Of a stretch of 64,000 nt of DNA, positions 62,693-64,000 are shown piece by piece. The notes under the pieces are model-generated. The model saw only the letters and a list, made by a program, of their open reading frames with translations. It ran no database searches and was not told the DNA's origin. The first letter of the stretch is position 1. Every line of letters begins with the position of its first letter. This DNA is from Methanomicrobium mobile BP (GTDB lineage Archaea; Halobacteriota; Methanomicrobia; Methanomicrobiales; Methanomicrobiaceae), in the NCBI RefSeq assembly GCF_000711215.1, contig NZ_JOMF01000008.1:91559-155558 (forward strand), in the 5' to 3' direction. A program made the translations under genes and the position numbers.

Positions 62693-62755
62693 GATTTACC
62701 TGATTTATCTGTTTTACCGGATTTATCTGATATACCTGATTTGCCAATTTTACCC
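62693..62755. repeat. 9-bp tandem repeat, seven units
   Basis: Seven consecutive 9-bp units, variants of GATTTATCT / GATTTACCT. Between the convergent genes at 62333 and 62764. Confidence 0.85.
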
Positions 62756-62763
62756 AAATTTAT

Positions 62764-63207
62764 CTATACTTTGACGTATTTCAGATCAAAAGCCGCAACA
62801 TCGATGCTCATATCGTAGCCGATTGCCTTCGGACTTACCGTTGTCGTGATAGTGCCTTTCTTGTCCGACATCGTGAACGGAAGTTTCAAGGCGCCGTTGC
62901 TCGCGGTATACTCGTTTTTCCCCGTCTTCTCCCATGAAAAATCAAATCCGGCTCTCTGCGTGCCAATGACGGGTGCCGCCAGTTCGAAGACGGCATTGCC
63001 GGTATTGTCGTCATAGAAGAAGATATTCGACTGAAGCGAAAAGACGTAAGCAAACGATGTCGTTCCCGCCCACTTGCCTACGACGGGATCCGCGGAACCG
63101 CCGCCCTGCGCTACCGAAACCGCAAGAAACGTAAGCAGTGAACCGCAGACGATTCCGATAACCATAACCGCGACAAGCAGCGCGGCATCATCTTTCTTTA
63201 TCTCCAT
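62764..63207 (-). CDS. Membrane-anchored extracytoplasmic protein of unknown function
   Basis: A 147-residue protein with one N-terminal membrane segment (about 9-33) and an external beta-rich domain (VGKWAGTTSFAYVFSLQSNIFF, FDFSWEKTGKNEYTASNG, KKGTITTTVSP). The pattern of about eight short strands resembles small lipocalin-like or META-like surface domains, but no family can be named. Alone between a tandem repeat and the DUF4013 gene. Confidence 0.65.
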   Translation of the reverse strand: MEIKKDDAALLVAVMVIGIVCGSLLTFLAVSVAQGGGSADPVVGKWAGTTSFAYVFSLQSNIFFYDDNTGNAVFELAAPVIGTQRAGFDFSWEKTGKNEYTASNGALKLPFTMSDKKGTITTTVSPKAIGYDMSIDVAAFDLKYVKV

Positions 63208-63328
63208 AATACCCTGTCATATTTCTCGTCTTTTTCGGTCAAAAATATTCCGAGATATTGAGCGATTGACGAAGAAGGGTGAAAGATACGGAAAAGCGAA
63301 AATAAAAAAATGTTGTGTGGTTGTTCAC

Positions 63329-63967
63329 TCACTGTGCATTGTCGTAGATGTTGCATACGTACTTTGCATACCACATGGCGAACAGTGGCGAAAGTATAAG
63401 CAGAATAATCATACCGAGAATCGGAATGAGTCCGAGGACAGCCTGGATTATAGCGATTATGATGCCGTATACAAGAATCTGGATGAACAGTGAGAACCAG
63501 CCGATCTCCTTAATCTTTGAAAGGATGTCACCGAAGGCGAATGCAGCTCCGAAGCTCTCTTTACGTGCAAAGTTGACAATCGCAATTGTCTCGAACAGGC
63601 TGATAATGATAGCCACAATTATGAATATAATTAAGCCTATTGCAAATGTGCCCATACCTGCTGCAACTGCCGAGGGGTCTGACATAAGCATAAATACGCC
63701 CGGACCCATCGTTACCATTGCAATGATAATCAGGGGTATCGCATAGATGAAAGCGATGATACAGTAAAGTATACCGTCAATAAGCATCTTTACCCAGTTG
63801 TCTGCTTCAGGTGCGGGGCTTTCTCCACGCATGACTCTGAGCTGATATCCCAGAATCAGCGGGAATATTATACATGAGATAAGGAGCAGAATCCATCTGA
63901 CCCAGTGTCCTACTAAACCGTCTTTTGCATAACCAAAAGAACTCGACAAATTAGAACCAATATTCAT
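63329..63967 (-). CDS. DUF4013 membrane protein, second copy
   Basis: A 212-residue protein with about five or six hydrophobic helices, paralogous to 33637-34320: GYAKDGLVGHWVRWILL matches TYTKDGFLGEWKRWILL, and LGLIPILGMIILLILSPLFAMWYAKYVCNIY matches its end. Function unknown. ATG 63967 was preferred since GGAGG lies five bases before it; an in-frame ATG at 63979 includes that ribosome site. Confidence 0.82.
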   Translation of the reverse strand: MNIGSNLSSSFGYAKDGLVGHWVRWILLLISCIIFPLILGYQLRVMRGESPAPEADNWVKMLIDGILYCIIAFIYAIPLIIIAMVTMGPGVFMLMSDPSAVAAGMGTFAIGLIIFIIVAIIISLFETIAIVNFARKESFGAAFAFGDILSKIKEIGWFSLFIQILVYGIIIAIIQAVLGLIPILGMIILLILSPLFAMWYAKYVCNIYDNAQ

Positions 63968-64000
63968 AGTTTCCTCCATCAGGACGTTAAAAATCCTTAA

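Noticed and set aside
1..64000. tRNA genes
   Set aside because: Gaps between genes were scanned for T-loop sequence (GTTCRAATC type) with cloverleaf neighbours; none found. Weak or intron-bearing tRNAs could be missed by eye.

Overview
The window is a 64 kb, gene-dense chromosomal segment of a methanogenic euryarchaeon, most likely of the order Methanomicrobiales. Evidence for this: F420 synthesis (CofD), the archaeal lipid enzyme geranylgeranylglyceryl phosphate synthase, the modified archaeal mevalonate pathway (aconitase-X-type phosphomevalonate dehydratase with UbiD/UbiX-type enzymes), the methanogen families DUF1890 and DUF1894, an archaeal-type AspRS with GatCAB, archaeal PolB, XerA and two DUF4013 membrane proteins. 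TATA boxes often lie about 25-30 bases upstream of start codons (near-leaderless genes), and Shine-Dalgarno sequences of the GGAGGTGA type are used inside operons. No rRNA, tRNA, CRISPR array or intact insertion sequence was found.

Layout. 1-4810: mutL (C-terminus off the left edge) and mutS, minus strand. 4811-5637: gene-poor. 5638-10306 (plus): xerA, an acidic DUF5806-like protein, a MobB-MoaE fusion and a phosphohexomutase. 10368-11231: a divergent 8-oxoguanine glycosylase. 11481-14215: a CbiM/PDGLE/CbiO/CbiQ Co/Ni transporter behind a perfect 18-bp palindrome. 14237-14803: MntP. 14945-18799 (minus): the operon ubiX, ubiD-type decarboxylase, aconitase X, DUF1890, DUF1894. 19045-20259: HD phosphohydrolase. 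20497-22714: cofD followed by a degenerate cofD paralogue. 22694-28466: a Ser-rich surface protein, a GT39 glycosyltransferase, a dolichol-phosphate-mannose-synthase-like GT2 with a GtrA domain, and ManC, together a plausible protein-mannosylation cassette. 28490-35044: UspA, AspRS, core methionine synthase, acyltransferase, thioredoxin-CcdA fusion, DUF4013 and Dcd. 35334-50708 (minus): ectB-like aminotransferase, then the long collinear run mdh, polB, AsnB-like, gatC, gatA, gatB, topA, GGGP synthase, TrmJ-type methylase and a basic amino-acid decarboxylase. 50913-52677: pyrD-pyrK. 52788-57530 (minus): RlmH, MobA, PanE, MGMT and an XPD-like helicase. 57753-63967: PspC, purB, two related flavodoxin-like proteins, surface and membrane proteins, and a second DUF4013 protein.

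The most unusual signals are: (i) a 31-bp sequence, differing at one base, in the 5' regions of mutS and of the phosphohexomutase gene, in the same orientation relative to each gene, with its core recurring before the DUF5806-like gene; (ii) degenerate tandem repeats of period about 6-15 bp in many intergenic gaps and inside coding linkers, including those of mutS and mutL; (iii) loss of catalytic residues in Ogg1, in the second CofD and in the MoaE domain; (iv) an AsnB-like synthetase without its glutaminase nucleophile inside the gatCAB operon; and (v) a Cys-rich tail on GatB. All functional calls come from reading motifs in the sequence; no database search was run.
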